Positions 35,001 to 46,734 of a DNA stretch of 64,000 nucleotides are shown piece after piece. Within the stretch, counting starts at the first letter, position 1; each line of letters begins with the position of its first letter. The notes beneath the pieces are model-generated. The model was not told where the DNA came from, ran no database searches, and was given only the letters and a program-made list of their open reading frames with translations. This DNA comes from Daucus carota subsp. sativus (Eukaryota; Streptophyta; Magnoliopsida; Apiales; Apiaceae): NCBI RefSeq assembly GCF_001625215.2, contig NC_030381.2:2629131-2693130 (forward strand). The letters are read 5' to 3'. The translations under genes were made by a program, and so were the position numbers.

Positions 35001-35079
35001 CAGGTCCACAATTGGCAACATAAAGATTGGGACTTGACTCATTTGTTGCCTTTGGCTTTGCAAATCTTGGCAACCCCAT
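32029..35079 (-). CDS. ALKBH8: ALKBH8-type tRNA wobble-uridine dioxygenase (RRM + AlkB), 340 aa
   Basis: An Fe(II)/2-oxoglutarate dioxygenase fused to an RNA-binding domain. In plants it hydroxylates the methoxycarbonylmethyl group that TRM9 places on wobble uridines of tRNA-Gly. Exons are 35,079-34,777, 34,270-34,169, 33,977-33,891, 33,609-33,484, 33,306-33,025, 32,430-32,365 and 32,085-32,029 (1,023 bp, in frame). The RRM spans about residues 16-100 (NLYVANCGP, then VIVSFVENSAAKAAL). The AlkB domain follows: IPGLCLIHDFI, RVQHYGYEF, YPPGVGLSPHIDTHSAF (the HxD iron ligands), WHHYIPHHK (distal His), and RRASRRVSFTIRKVR (2OG-binding Arg). The protein ends in a Cys cluster, CQCAYPQYCDSQK. No methyltransferase domain is present, as in other plants. 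A small 5' UTR intron lies at about 35,205-35,092. The second intron has a GC donor. Confidence 0.95.
32562..32623. repeat. 31-bp tandem duplication in ALKBH8 intron
   Basis: CTATTACCCCCACATCTAGA with its following 11 bases (through CTAGATAT) occurs twice head to tail without differences, at 32,562-32,592 and 32,593-32,623. Confidence 0.9.
32723..33014. mobile_element. Stowaway MITE next to an ALKBH8 splice donor
   Basis: The ends CTCCCTCCTTCCCATTTTAA and AATTAAAATGGGAAGGAGAAAG are inverted repeats flanked by TA (32,721-32,722 and 33,015-33,016). A subterminal GTCCACTTTGCAAAG pairs with GCAAAGTGGAC near the other end. It lies in the intron between exons 5 and 6 and starts only about 10 bp beyond the end of exon 5 (33,025). 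Confidence 0.88.
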
Positions 35080-35209
35080 TACTCAATTCTACTCAAAACA
35101 GATAAAAATTTAAGCATTACAATTTATATATACATACAAGTATACATACAAATATATGCATCGAAAGCAAGAACATTAAGAGATTAATGAGTAAAAAAAG
35201 TGTACCTGA

Positions 35210-36223
35210 GATGAGATTGCAGTGATATAGTGAAGCTTTCTAGTTCAATTTGATGGAGCTTGTTAAGTTTTGTGGATTGATTCGTTCAGTGCAATATTAT
35301 TCGATGAATAAACCCTAATTCCCCTTTTCAAACGCAATTTTGCAACATGTAATAATCAAAATATTACGGTTAAAAATAAAAATATATTTTGTCGAATTTA
35401 TTATTGTCTAGTGTCTTGTGAAATTGCTTCGGTAAAACTATACTGAAAAATATTACCCTATTAAGATTGCTATTTTGTCAATAAATATTTAATAGGCTAC
35501 TTTTTTTTTTATGAAAATGTAAGTACTTATTTTGAAAGATATATATTTATATTTAGTGATTAATTTCTGAGAATAACTAAATCGAACACATTAAATATGT
35601 AATAGAATTGGCATATTTCTGAATTACAGGGAATTTCAAAACTGTACAGAGAGAAAAGGCTAAATGTAGTATATAAAATAAATTTCTTAATTTGGTGATA
35701 TGACATTTTCAATTTTAGAAATAAATATGATGAATTTATCACAAGTCTAACTTTAAGCCCAACATGCAATGGCATCTTAAGTCTAATAAAGGGACTAGGG
35801 TGGTTGCTGAAGCATGTTTTTCGGTTTCTTTTCTGAGGCACTCTGTTTATACCGAAGACGGATCTAGTAAGATGCATTGTGACCTGTGTTTTTTTTTTTA
35901 ATTTTTTTGGATGTATTTTCACAATTTTAAATTTAAAAATATTATTGAAATATACAGATTATTTTTCGAAAATTTACTTGGTATCTCCAAAAAAATATCT
36001 AGATCGCCCTTGGGACAGTACACATAGATAAGTTATCAATTGTCTGCAGCTAAATTTATAACTTAAAAATCTACAATGCTAGATTTATAATTGAAACAAG
36101 GCAACAAAATCGGGCTTTGATAAGTTAGCCAAAGAAGAAGAAACTGAGGCCTTTAACATATAAAGAAACTACAGTAATACATGAAGCATATGATATGTAT
36201 TTACAATATCCATCATTGGCACA
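35210..36223. other. Intergenic region ALKBH8 promoter / RopGEF 3' end
   Basis: This holds the ALKBH8 leader and promoter (up to about 35,400) and the 3' UTR of the RopGEF gene. A minus-strand open stretch of 120 codons (35,922-35,560) is Lys/Phe/Leu-rich, has no family resemblance and looks like chance in AT-rich DNA. No clear TATA box. Confidence 0.5.
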
Positions 36224-39129
36224 TTAGGGGGAACTTGTTGGGGAGATACTTCCACAACCCTCTCTGCCTATGCACCAGACTCTGCTTCGGCCTGGAGTTC
36301 CCATCACGGAACTTGTTTTGGGTTCATCGCCTGAAGATTCACAATCACTGTACTTGACCATATTTGGTTCACGGAACTGTCCATCAACGATGTTCATCTG
36401 ATCAATGAGAGAGTGTCTCACGCGCAGACTTGGCATCCTATGATCGGATCTATTAAGGTTTACTCCGGGAAAGTTGCATGTTGTAGCAGGGGAATTTGGA
36501 TTACTTAATACTTCTTCCTGCAGAATATCTCCTATTCTGGAAAGTATACTGAATGCCAAGTTTGCAAGAACCCGGGAATATGCTTCTAAAATTGAGTGAC
36601 CAACATCCTGTAACATGTAGACGATAAATAAAAATATTAATGCATGTCTAGCTTCTACATAGCAGACTAATTATAGATGAGAAATGAAGTCTGGTACTGA
36701 AGATATGCGTGATACCTTGCCATATTGGACTTTTGTGACGTCGAGGAATGTTTGTGGAAGTTTTGGAAATTTAGTTTTGATTTCCTGTATAAGACTTTCA
36801 GTTTGGTTCAATAAGAACTCCGTCTTGTCCATCTCTGATATTGAATCCTTCATCAATGACCATGATGTTCTGACCGGAGATTTATTGTTACAATGTTCTG
36901 ACATCCTCTCTTTCCACGCAAATGCTGCTGCTTCCAACCTGTTAATGACTTCAAGGGCCCTATGTTCGGATTTCAAGTTGAGGGAATGAAGCACTTCTTG
37001 CACTGTGGGTGATTCTGCAGTCAAGTTCCTATAAAGTTCTTCCCCCAGATTTGCCTTCCCGGACTGCAAGTACATATAAATGAAAATTATGACGACTGAC
37101 GCTGAAAGTTCAAAATTCTTACTACTATGGCTATTGTGTTGGAAACATGAAAGATTTGAGTGTTCATGCCGTAGGAAGTGCCTCCTGGATGATATCAGGA
37201 ACAGGCATCTCGAGCAAGACATTTTTATTAATTGCTTTTGCAGCCTTGAAAACTTGGTGAACCAATTTGCCCTGGTTTAGCAATTTCTTCCTCTCATAAT
37301 CTGAGAGCCCTGCCATGGGAACCTGTGGCGAGGGAAGCCACCATCTTATGCTTTGTCTAGCGCCACCACTCCTCCCTTCTGCTCGGCTACCTCCTTCAGC
37401 GTACCAAAATTCAGTGTCGACCATTGAATCCAGTGTTTCCTGTCAATTTATATGCATATAATGAGTTGATGCATGATCCCTGTAGGTGATTATTATGATA
37501 GGGAAGAGATAGCTTACAATAAGCATGGAGTCCAACTTCTGAAGTGCTGGAAGATTCATATGGATGTCAGCTCGAGCTTTTGGTGTCATTATCTGCTCCA
37601 GCAACATCAATATGTTAAAGTTCAGCAAAAATCTTTAAGTATCTATAAAAACAAAATATATACCTCCATGGTATGGCCATCGACGCCATGTTGCTTAGTC
37701 GGAACCAACTCAATCATAAAGTTGGTAGGGGATAGCAGCCACTCCATTTCTCTTCGCCATCTATTTTTCTTTTCATCTGGCAGAGGTTCCAGTTTCCACA
37801 GCTCCCCAAATACCGATGCTGTAAATTTTGTTCATCATTTTAAGTTGAAAAAAATTACACTACTATCACTTTGTGGTCTGTAGACCTAATGTTTACCTGC
37901 AAGATTTGTTATGGCATTCGACAATGCTAAAGCAGTCGAGACCCCCTTTCGTCCTCCTGTAACATCATCACCAAGCAACAGCTTCGCAAACTTTTCTTTC
38001 ATTGTTTCAACATCCACAGGTTCAACATTATGAGCTGGCTTTTCCTTAGGAAAAATCTTTTGCGTGCAATCAGAGAGTTCTTCATCCAACCGGTGCTCGT
38101 CTCTCTTCATCATTGTCCAGTGAGAAGAAAATGATCCTGAAGCATTGGTGCTAGAAGAACAGCTCGAATCATCTTCATCTAGAGAATCAGTTATGCAGCC
38201 ATCTCCCCTACTAGTTCCGCTATCATTCTCATAAGATTGATTGTTGATAATGCAGCTCTGGAGCCCATTATATGTCACTATACCTGATTGACATCAAAAT
38301 TCATACTCAAGAATATTACTCAAGTGTAACTTGCACACAAGAGAGTTTCTTGTTTCCATCATAGGACTTATTTAGTTTTATTAAATTACTACCCCGTGCC
38401 AAAAAAAATGACCCTATGACATTTTCACGCATTCTACGTGTTCCGGAAAGAAGTGACCCATGTCAAATCCCCAGAGGGAGAATCAATAAATTAGTTTATC
38501 TCCAGATAGCATGATTCATGAAGACACAAATTGTCAAACAAGCAAGGAACAGGGAGCACATGCAAATGGAACTGCCATAATATTATTCTTGACTGAACAA
38601 GCTACGAAAATATTCGAATAATGTTAAAACAATGAAAACAGTCAGATCAACAATATAAAAATTCTGACACAGCTTCATAGACCTTTTTTTCAGGTTTCAA
38701 ATTATATTTCATAAAATGGTGACAATAGTTTCAGAAAAAGCAGCAAGAATTTAGAGGGTTTATCTCAAAAATTACTGAATAATCCAATACACAAACAATC
38801 TCATCAAATAATAATTTTATCCGATCCCAACATTATGAAACAATATATTTTAAATCTTAGTAAACGAATATAAAATTTCCCATAAACAGTACTTCTATTT
38901 GAAACACAATAACAGCATGTGTCTGGTACATGACTCAATGACTAACAAGACTACAAGAGTCAAAATAATGACAATAATTCAGCATACATTGCGGCAGATT
39001 CAACTGTGTGTGTGGTACTTAGCAGGAAAAACTGTGTGAAAAGAAGAACTTACTTTCTGGTTGATCAAAATCAAGACTAATCTTCTGGTCTCTGGTACAG
39101 CAAGCCAGTCTTCTTCTCATTATCATCAT
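36224..39129 (-). CDS. ROPGEF14: RopGEF (PRONE domain), ROPGEF14-like, 564 aa
   Basis: A guanine nucleotide exchange factor that activates plant ROP/RAC GTPases at the plasma membrane, acting in cell polarity and receptor-kinase signalling. Exons are 39,129-39,054, 38,283-37,897, 37,818-37,664, 37,592-37,518, 37,439-37,170, 37,063-36,716 and 36,607-36,224 (1,695 bp, in frame). The N terminus [18 protein letters not shown] and [20 protein letters not shown] fit the ROPGEF14 subgroup. The PRONE domain runs from about residue 115 to 470: [89 protein letters not shown]-type [14 protein letters not shown], and [21 protein letters not shown]. The C terminus holds [11 protein letters not shown] and ends SISPTSSP, the usual autoregulatory tail. 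Two in-frame ATGs lie just after the start used; 39,120 is the alternative. Exon 5 appears to use a GC donor. Confidence 0.94.
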
Positions 39130-39944
39130 CTTACTTCACTTGGTACTTCACTTCCCAACAATATAAAGTCACCAAATACCTAACAAGAGACTGCGATTAT
39201 AATGTACACATAATGCAAAAATACCCATGTTTTCAAACTTATCTTAAAAATATGGTCGAAGTTGCAAATGAGATTACAAAACTGGTTGAGAACATTTGAT
39301 TTTCATATGATTGCACCGTATTTTTGTAAAAAATCCTAAACTTTATTTAAAACTTGTACTTGCATCAATAAAAATAAATGTGGATCATGCACTTTATCTC
39401 TTCATTTATTTGGAAGGTTTGGTAACTAGAGATCAGAGTTGTTGAAAATTAAAGGTGGGCCCATCAATGGAAAGGCTAGCAATTCTTTAGAAAATCTAAA
39501 AAGGTTGTGCTTTACAGCTTCAAATTTGAAATATACAAATTGCATAACAGAACAAATAAAAATAATTGATGGGTAAATTCATATAAACCATAAATAGTGA
39601 GGATTTGGACCTGGCTTTTCACATAAACCAATCACCTTTTCAGAAAAAGTGTAAAGCAAATTGACTATTTCTATCTAAAATGATGCTGTGCAGAACTGGA
39701 ATTGCATGTAAGACAGTGTCATTTAAAAAATGTAAAAAGTATTTATGTTTATATAGAAACTCTGGAAGAGCACTAAGTGGACTTATAGTCCGGACATTTT
39801 TCAGCTTATAAGTTCATATTAAGCAGAAGGAGAACTTAAGTAACTCTGATATGCAGAGTTTCATATAAGCAGGATAGTAATACCCCTTTTTGGTAAACAA
39901 TTTAAGGATTATTACCAGAAGAAAAAGCTTTTAGTCTTCAACAG

Positions 39945-40290
39945 GATGAAAGCAAATGCAAAAAAAGAAAAATCAGAAGCAGCTGGTACATAGAAACAAA
40001 GAGACCAGAGTTGGATAACATTGAACTTGAAGGTGATCAAAGAATATGGCACAAAAATACAAAATAGACCGTCTCGAGGCGAAACCGTTTTAAGGAGACA
40101 GATTTTCTGGACTCGAGATTAGATTAAATCTGACCTCTATTTGTTTTCTCATGAAAGCAAATGGGAAAAAAGGTCTGCAGAATTGGAAAAAAAAAAACAT
40201 TGATAACAAACAAGAGATCAGAGCTGGATAGCCATGAAGCTGATCAAAGTATATGACACCAAAATACAAAATAGATTGTCTTTATGTATA
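39945..40290. repeat. Imperfect direct repeat in the RopGEF 5' UTR intron
   Basis: Two copies (about 39,945-40,075 and 40,150-40,285) share GAAAGCAAATG, GAGACCAGAG/GAGATCAGAG, TGGATA, GATCAAAG and CAAAATACAAAATAGA in the same order. The left end of copy 2 adjoins a tRNA-like GAGTTCGAATC at about 40,350, possibly a SINE trace. Confidence 0.6.
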
Positions 40291-40398
40291 TTTTACTTCT
40301 TTCTGCAACAACTCACAACCGACTCAATGGTATCCTTATACAGAATATCGAGAGTTCGAATCTTGCCAGAACGAGAATGAGTATTTAGAAGAACATAC

Positions 40399-40670
40399 CC
40401 TTGAATCAACTGGCAGGAACTTGAGTTATGCTGTGGAAAAGGCTGAGTCTTTCTTGAGTGGTGGCATTGTTGATAAGATGCTCTTCAGTCTTCACTTGAG
40501 CTGCCAGTCAATGTCAAGTTTCACACACACTTGAGAGAAGAGTTAAAAAAAAAGTGCAGGTGAATCTAATACAAAAAAATATAAGCTCACATTGATTAGT
40601 TATGGCAGAGTTGACAGGAATGTGTAGTGATGGCTGATGGGGTAGTTGTGAGGTGTCTTGTGGTTTTATA
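40399..40670 (-). promoter_or_regulatory. RopGEF core promoter and non-coding first exon
   Basis: On the minus strand a TATAAAA box lies at 40,670-40,664. The presumed first exon (start about 40,635) ends with TTGATTCAAGG followed by GTATGT (40,399/40,398). The matching acceptor CTTGTTAG is at 39,181-39,180, giving a 1.2 kb intron in the 5' UTR before the ATG at 39,129. Confidence 0.5.
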
Positions 40671-41934
40671 TCAACCTTATAATTTTAAGCCTAATCAAAT
40701 CTTTTTACCAGGTTTTTTAAATTTGTAAGTTTGTTATGGGGATTCTAATTTCGGTGCTGCATTTGGTAAGGCTCTCACGTAAGGCTCCCTTTTTTGTTAT
40801 GTGGGACCCAGCTGTACAAAATGTAATTATTGTTCATTTATGTCATTTCATTTACCATTACTGCAGGAGTCATTTACACCTGATTTGTTATAAAATATTT
40901 GATGAATTTCAATTAATTTTGAAATAAATATTTTAAAATTTTACTGTTTATATTTTGATTTAATGAAAAAGAAATATTTAACAAATTCAGAATCAGCAGG
41001 TTAACTGATTCAAATTTCATTTTTGAAAAAAAATTACAAAGAGAATTATAATGGCAAAAAAAGAGAGCTCTTTACCCGAATTTTCGTGATATTTTGGGCG
41101 AGTTTCGGCTGGGATTGTACTGTACCACAACTCCTGCACAGTCGCAGTAATGATACATATGAAACAGTACACTACACGAAACAGAAAAGAAATCAATACA
41201 CTTGACTGACTTGCTCAGTTCAATCAAAACTTGACTTGATCATTTCATCAACAGAAATTAAATCGCTTTTGCATGATCTGGAACAATAAAACTACGTAAA
41301 AGATAAAGAATCCAAAGCAAAACAATTATCAAATTCCCTTGTAAAATTTGTTATTAAAACACTAAAAAATAGAAAATTCAGATTTTTTTTAAAAGATAAA
41401 AAATTAAAGTTGATAAAGACCATTTGGCTGTAGGACTTATTTCTAGCGAAAAATATGTAAAATCATATATTTTATACATTATATATTTTTTATTCCGCAC
41501 GGCCGCTCTACTACCAAGATGACAAAGATACGTAAAACAAGCTACTAAAAAAGCACTAATAGCATCAGAAAGAACTAATCCACCAATTAGAATAATGTAA
41601 AATAAAAATATATAAATATGACCCCGGTGACGATGAAAAGGAATGTCGCACTCATGTTATGCGCCAGGAAAGGTGCCGGTGATCGGGAACTGTTTAATTT
41701 TCACTTCCACCCCCAAGCAAATAACTTTTTTAAAATAATAACTTTTTTATATATCTTTTAATTAATCATATCAAATATATGTGTCAAAATTAATTGGACA
41801 AATATCATTGCGGATTCAATTTTGGATGTGAGAAAATTAAATGTCGATTATTTAATTTAATTTACTTAACTAAGTTATTATTAAAATAGTTATAACTTAT
41901 AAGCATACATATAGTTTACTACAATATTCTAGTT

Positions 41935-42070
41935 CGCAGAGGTTGGTTCAGCTGGTTAAAAGAGGAGACTTGTATCATGGTCGCAGGTTTCGAGAAATCG
42001 TTACCATCATAGTTGTGAATTTGATTGGAGCGGTTTGTCCCCGGCGCGCCTGGCCCTGGCTCCTATAAAT
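41935..42070 (+). mobile_element. tRNA-derived SINE
   Basis: GGTTCAGCTGGTTAAAAGAG (41,945 on) fits the pol III A box, and GGTTTCGAGAAATC about 40 bp later fits a degenerate B box. A non-tRNA body (GTTTGTCCCCGGCGCGCCTG) follows. Spacing and order are those of plant SINEs. The 3' tail and target duplication are not clear. Confidence 0.6.
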
Positions 42071-42109
42071 GAAAAACTAGACGTTATGCTAGAAAACAAA
42101 AAAGCCCAC

Positions 42110-42480
42110 TTTTGGTAGTGTGCTTCACACTTGATAATGAGAATATTATGGGGGTAGCTTCTTTTCCTTGGTCTTTTTCATGTCAAGAGAATACCAAGTT
42201 TCGGAATGGTCTCCCCATGTTACCTTCCACTCTGTTATCAAGATAGTCTGTTTTCTGGACCCTGCCAGGTGTGTGTATTCTGTGTTACCCCGACTCTTCA
42301 TTTTATCCCGAAGATTCGTGTCGGACACTCGACACTCAGATATGAGTATGGACACTCCGAGACTTATTTTAGGTCAAAAACATGTAAAATTTTCTGGATA
42401 TTGCCAAGTCCGACACTCAGACACATATCTATGTTAGACATTTTTAACCGAGTCCAGATAAAATAGTATGTATTGCTCCG
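42110..42480. repeat. Dispersed repeat with GTCGGACACTCGACACTC motif
   Basis: The sequence contains GTGTCGGACACTCGACACTC, GGACACTCCGAGACTT and AGTCCGACACTCAGACACAT, a pattern found in dispersed repeats of many plant genomes. Overlapping open frames across it are products of the repeat. Class not determined. Confidence 0.4.
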
Positions 42481-45130
42481 ATATCAAGGACCTGAACATA
42501 CGCACATATGTAATATTTTGCAAGGGAATGGGCACAGTGCATAATTGGTTTCAGCAATGATATCATCTTCATGACAGATCGCGTAAATCTCTGCTTAAGG
42601 TTCTTGATTTATGCAAAGGTCTTGACCCTCACACACTTATGCCAGTCCTGCAAGAGAATAGCACAAGAATCAACACGAGAGCATTGACAACAACAAAGAA
42701 GCACAATCTCGTGTAACTAAGCAACTAATATTTATACATTCATTGAAATTACACGCACAAATAGTTTATAATGAATCATCTGACCACTGGCTATGAAATT
42801 CTTCCTAAGCCTAAAGGCATGAGTCCAATTGTCCCAGCTCAACCGAGTACTAGTTCATGAATAGCATGTACTACAGAAACCTTGTATTGTCCAATAAAGC
42901 TATGTAAGAGTTGGGTGATCAGGTCCAGGTAACTTATCTATACGTTCATGATAATGGGGATTGTGTAGTTGTTATAATCATCCACCAATACCAACAGGTT
43001 ATTACCTCTGTTGACTGAAATTTATGATCTTGAATATCAATGCCAAATGGAAGACATAACACCTGAGAGTAGACAAAATAGTATGAAAAATTCCCGTATC
43101 CAAAAATTTCAAGAACATGGCAGAGAACTGGAAAACTAGGCTGTGCCAACAGATACATCTAAAGCCTATATCACAATACATGGAATTAATATAAGGCGTG
43201 ACAAGTCCTTGTTGAGCCATCACTGCTAATCATTCCTTTAACATTATTGCGATGTGTGAGGGTCTCATGCTTTCGAGCTCGATGAGCATACAACCAGCTT
43301 AGTAGTAGGATCAGTTTGAACTCGAGGAAAACTATGAGAAAATTTTATTTACTTATATGACAAGAAAAGCATTAACAAGCATAAGCATCGAAGATAAGAT
43401 ATGAAAGGACACAAGGATGTGCTCCACAGCCCCACCACTCTAAGAATGGCAACTTCAGAATGATACAGCATAAATGATTAATTACTAGAGTGTTCTCGTA
43501 AATCAGCAAATGTTAAATTATTGTAATACAAATTTGAATGTTTCTTTCTCAATATAAATGCTCAACGATTTTGCCAACCTGCCAAGGTCCCATTCTGATG
43601 TGGATGTGCATCAACATGAAGAAATCTTACTCCGTATAACAAGTGAGGACTAGATATTTACTTCTGGCACAAAAATACACTTGCTTGTGCGTAACACATG
43701 GGCTAAGGCATTCATACCTTTTACCACATTCAAGTCATCTCCCATGTGTGAAGGCATTCACAGCTTAGCCTCATCCAAATTGACTTGGGTACTTGGTACT
43801 TGACCTGCATATAACATGTGTTGAGGAATTTAGAAACCTCAAACCTCATCCAAGTCACATAACATGTGTGATAACGAACCTCATATCTCATCCGAACTGA
43901 CTTGACATACATATAATTTGTAGAAGCATTTACATGCTTATTGTCAATAAAGATTAAACTATTCAACTCGATAGCCGGAATACTTCTGCAGATCAGATTG
44001 AAGCTACACAAAAACACTAAATAGTAACCTATCCTTTCTATAATTAGTCTCACATGCAAATAGCATGTCCACTAGCAGGGGCGTAGCTAGTGTATTTACA
44101 GCGGGTGATGAGGTCATTGGTGATCTAGTCTAGAATTTTGTCATTTTGGAGCAAATCTATACGACTTTTAAATTTAAAAATCATTAACCAAATTTCTACT
44201 GCCACCAACTTATATATCTTAACACTCCAGTAGAAGTCAAAAACGACAATGAGAGACATATTAATGTAGTTTGCAATTGACTGAAAAAAAAATGAATAGT
44301 AAATTTATTATCTAAGCTTCAAAACAAATTTAAACATGATACTGAAACAACTGACAGTAGAACAAATATGAACAAATCTAGCAGCAGAAGCAGCGAAATA
44401 ACAGGGTAATTAAGTAGTATTTCACTTCCAAAAAGAAAATAATGGTCCAACAGGAGAACACCTCAGAAAAATCACTTGAATTACACCAAGCATCATATAT
44501 TTACCACAGAAATGGATCAAATAGAATAGCAGCTAAAACCAGCAATCATATTCATAAACTTAAAATGTTACAAACAATTAATCCATATACAAGTACCAAT
44601 TGCATTCCAAACAAGACCAGAGGCATCGAGTCTACACCACACTGCGACCGTCTCTATTTATTTGTTTTTTCCCATCAGCTCCCTATTATAGATTCTGAAC
44701 TACTTCCTATTATCCCTATAATGAATTCACACAAATTTCTCAAATCAAAACACCAAGCAAGCTCGAAAGTACAGAATACAATGCGAAATCCTATTAGCTT
44801 TCTTATACCTTAGCACATCTCTACTATATTCCGAAGAGGCGAAGATACTATGAACTAAATCCATCTTAAATTGTTCAAACAAACTAAATCGAAACGAAAC
44901 AATCATACATCTCCAAAAGCACCTAATAACAAACAAATTAACATTAACAAACATAATCGAGATCTATATTTATAAACATATCTCTATCAGCTGATGCAGA
45001 TCCAAACAAAGATCAATTACACAAATAACACCAATTCACAAACAATTAAATCAAATTTCAACAACTAATCATCAAAACTAATACATTAAAAATACAAATT
45101 GATCTTCACGGCTCGCCGATTCACAGACTC
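42480..45130. other. Gene-poor region downstream of MIR168
   Basis: No protein gene seen. Since MIR168 is transcribed leftwards, part of this stretch may be the 3' portion (or intron) of the primary transcript, but no splice sites stand out. A short imperfect array occurs at about 43,735-43,935, with repeated CCTCATCCAA, TGACTTG and CATAACATGTGTG blocks. A hAT-like GGGGCGTAGCTAG end lies at about 44,078. Confidence 0.5.
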
Positions 45131-45255
45131 GCAGCGCTCTCCGATTCAATTGATGCAAAACGGGACCACACAAACATATGTATACACGAATATATGTATG
45201 TATAGGTGTGTGTAACATGGTCCCGACCTGCACCAAGCGAATTAGAGAACGCCGC
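45131..45255 (-). ncRNA. MIR168: MIR168 precursor hairpin
   Basis: The minus strand reads TCGCTTGGTGCAGGTCGGGA followed by C at 45,240-45,220, the miR168 guide found in many dicots. On the opposite arm, CCCGTTTTGCATCAATTGAA plus T (45,164-45,144) matches miR168* with two changes from the common form. The arms pair through most of the mature duplex with the 2-nt offset expected for Dicer-like processing, and the stem extends outward (GCGGCGTTCTCT against GGAGAGCGCTGC). The loop is rich in TATACATA. miR168 guides cleavage of ARGONAUTE1 mRNA and sets AGO1 homeostasis. An overlapping 65-codon frame is accidental. Confidence 0.95.
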
Positions 45256-45365
45256 AACACAAATTTCTCAAGCAACTGAGATTATATACATACAGAAATT
45301 TGTATGTATAGATCGATGTGTGTAGATTAAGATAGATATGCAGAGAGAAGGAGAAGATAGATGGA

Positions 45366-45373
45366 TATATATA
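45366..45373 (-). promoter_or_regulatory. TATA box of MIR168
   Basis: CTATATATATCC on the minus strand lies about 125 bp before the mature miRNA, followed by a pyrimidine-rich CTATCTTCTCCTTCTCTCTG stretch that is typical of plant transcription starts (expected near 45,335). Confidence 0.65.
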
Positions 45374-45678
45374 GCTGGGAATACCGAATAACCTACAGAC
45401 ACGTGGCGGTGGTGAAACTAGTTGTGCTGTACTGCTGTTAATCTGTTATGTTGGTTTATAACCAAGCAGTTAAAAATCGTCTTCCACTGCCGGTAAAAAA
45501 AAAGAGTTTGAACGTAGAAAATTTGAAATCAAAAAATTATTAGATAATTATTTATTTATATATTTTAAATTATAATAAAAAATTAATATTTTTGGTGAGA
45601 TTTGATTGTAAAATCTATCATAACTACACATAAAGTTGGAAAATATTATTTTTCAAGAATATAAAATGACCTTCTTTT

Positions 45679-46229
45679 CTTTTCTGTTTTTGATAAAAAG
45701 AAATCAATTCATTAATTAAAAGTCATACGGCATCTACAAATACAATCGAAATTGGACAGACGCCGGAAAATATCGCGGTTGAATCCTTCCTTCTTAGAGA
45801 GGCAACTAAGCTATTTGAAGATGATTTGAATATATACACTTGTTTCCATCTGATTGGTTTTCACTCGAATGTTCTGAACAATCGACCATAGATGCGATCT
45901 CATAATAACCTTCAAACCTGAATCAAACCCATAAAAACCATAAAAATCATGCCGATCTATAACCTCGGTCATGGAGAATATCAAAACACACCAAAACAAA
46001 ACAAATCAACTCTCACAAGAAGGAGAGACTAACAAAACCCAAATAAATTGGGAACTTATTGAATGAAAAATAAGATTTCAAAACAAGAAAATAGAAAAAA
46101 GAAGAATTCGGGGCTTTCCACCGGTGGAAACCGATGGAAGCCCCTTCAAAAATCACTGATAGAGGCTAGGGTTTTGAGGGAGAGTGAGAGATAGAGAGAA
46201 AGAGGGTGTTTTATATTTCCTGCCCGTAT
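45679..46229 (-). mobile_element. Retroposon-like insertion (551 bp) with 14-bp target duplication
   Basis: The block is flanked by identical AATGACCTTCTTTT at 45,665-45,678 and 46,230-46,243. Read on the minus strand it starts with a leader-like sequence (CACCCTCTTTCTCTCTATCT, CTCAAAACCCTAGCC) and ends GAATTGATTTCTTTTTATCA AAAACAG, an A-rich tail. Long target duplication plus an A-rich 3' end indicates target-primed reverse transcription. The body contains a short open frame (63 codons, 45,999-45,811) with no known relative. It could be an internally deleted LINE or a reverse-transcribed mRNA. Confidence 0.75.
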
Positions 46230-46734
46230 AATGACCTTCTTTTTTTGAAAATTATTTTTAAAATACTGTTTATCCATTAAACAGTTTTATACCTGATTTA
46301 CAGTTTTAAGAAATGATATTTTTTTTTAATGTAGAAATCGTAGCCGCTACCCTAAAAAAGAAAAAAATGATATTATTGTTGCCAGCTAAAAATGAAATAA
46401 TTTAGATCAAAATTAAGGTGTCTGTCATTTACAAGTATGTGTGATCTTGATGAGGCAAACATACTGTAGTTTTTCTTCTTTATATTTTTCCACCACCTGT
46501 TTTACGGTTCATGTATTGCAGAAAGTATGTATTAAGCGTTTCTAGTTTTCCTTTAACTTTAGGAAAGTAATATACCAAATCCTTTCTTGACAACTACCAT
46601 TGAGAAGAACCAAACAAAATTTGCAATGCAGGACAAATTACAAACAGGGAGAGGGATTCGAACTTGGTACCTATTCGTAAGATTATGCATAAACCTTGAG
46701 TTAGTTTTCTGTTTATGCTTCATATATAAATCTC

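Noticed and set aside
40290..40390. tRNA-like B box (GAGTTCGAATC) as a possible tRNA gene
   Set aside because: No A box at the right spacing and no cloverleaf; at most a SINE trace.
45078..45275. 65-codon frame over the MIR168 hairpin
   Set aside because: It covers both arms of a clear miRNA precursor, so the frame is a by-product; a small regulatory peptide cannot be excluded but nothing supports it.
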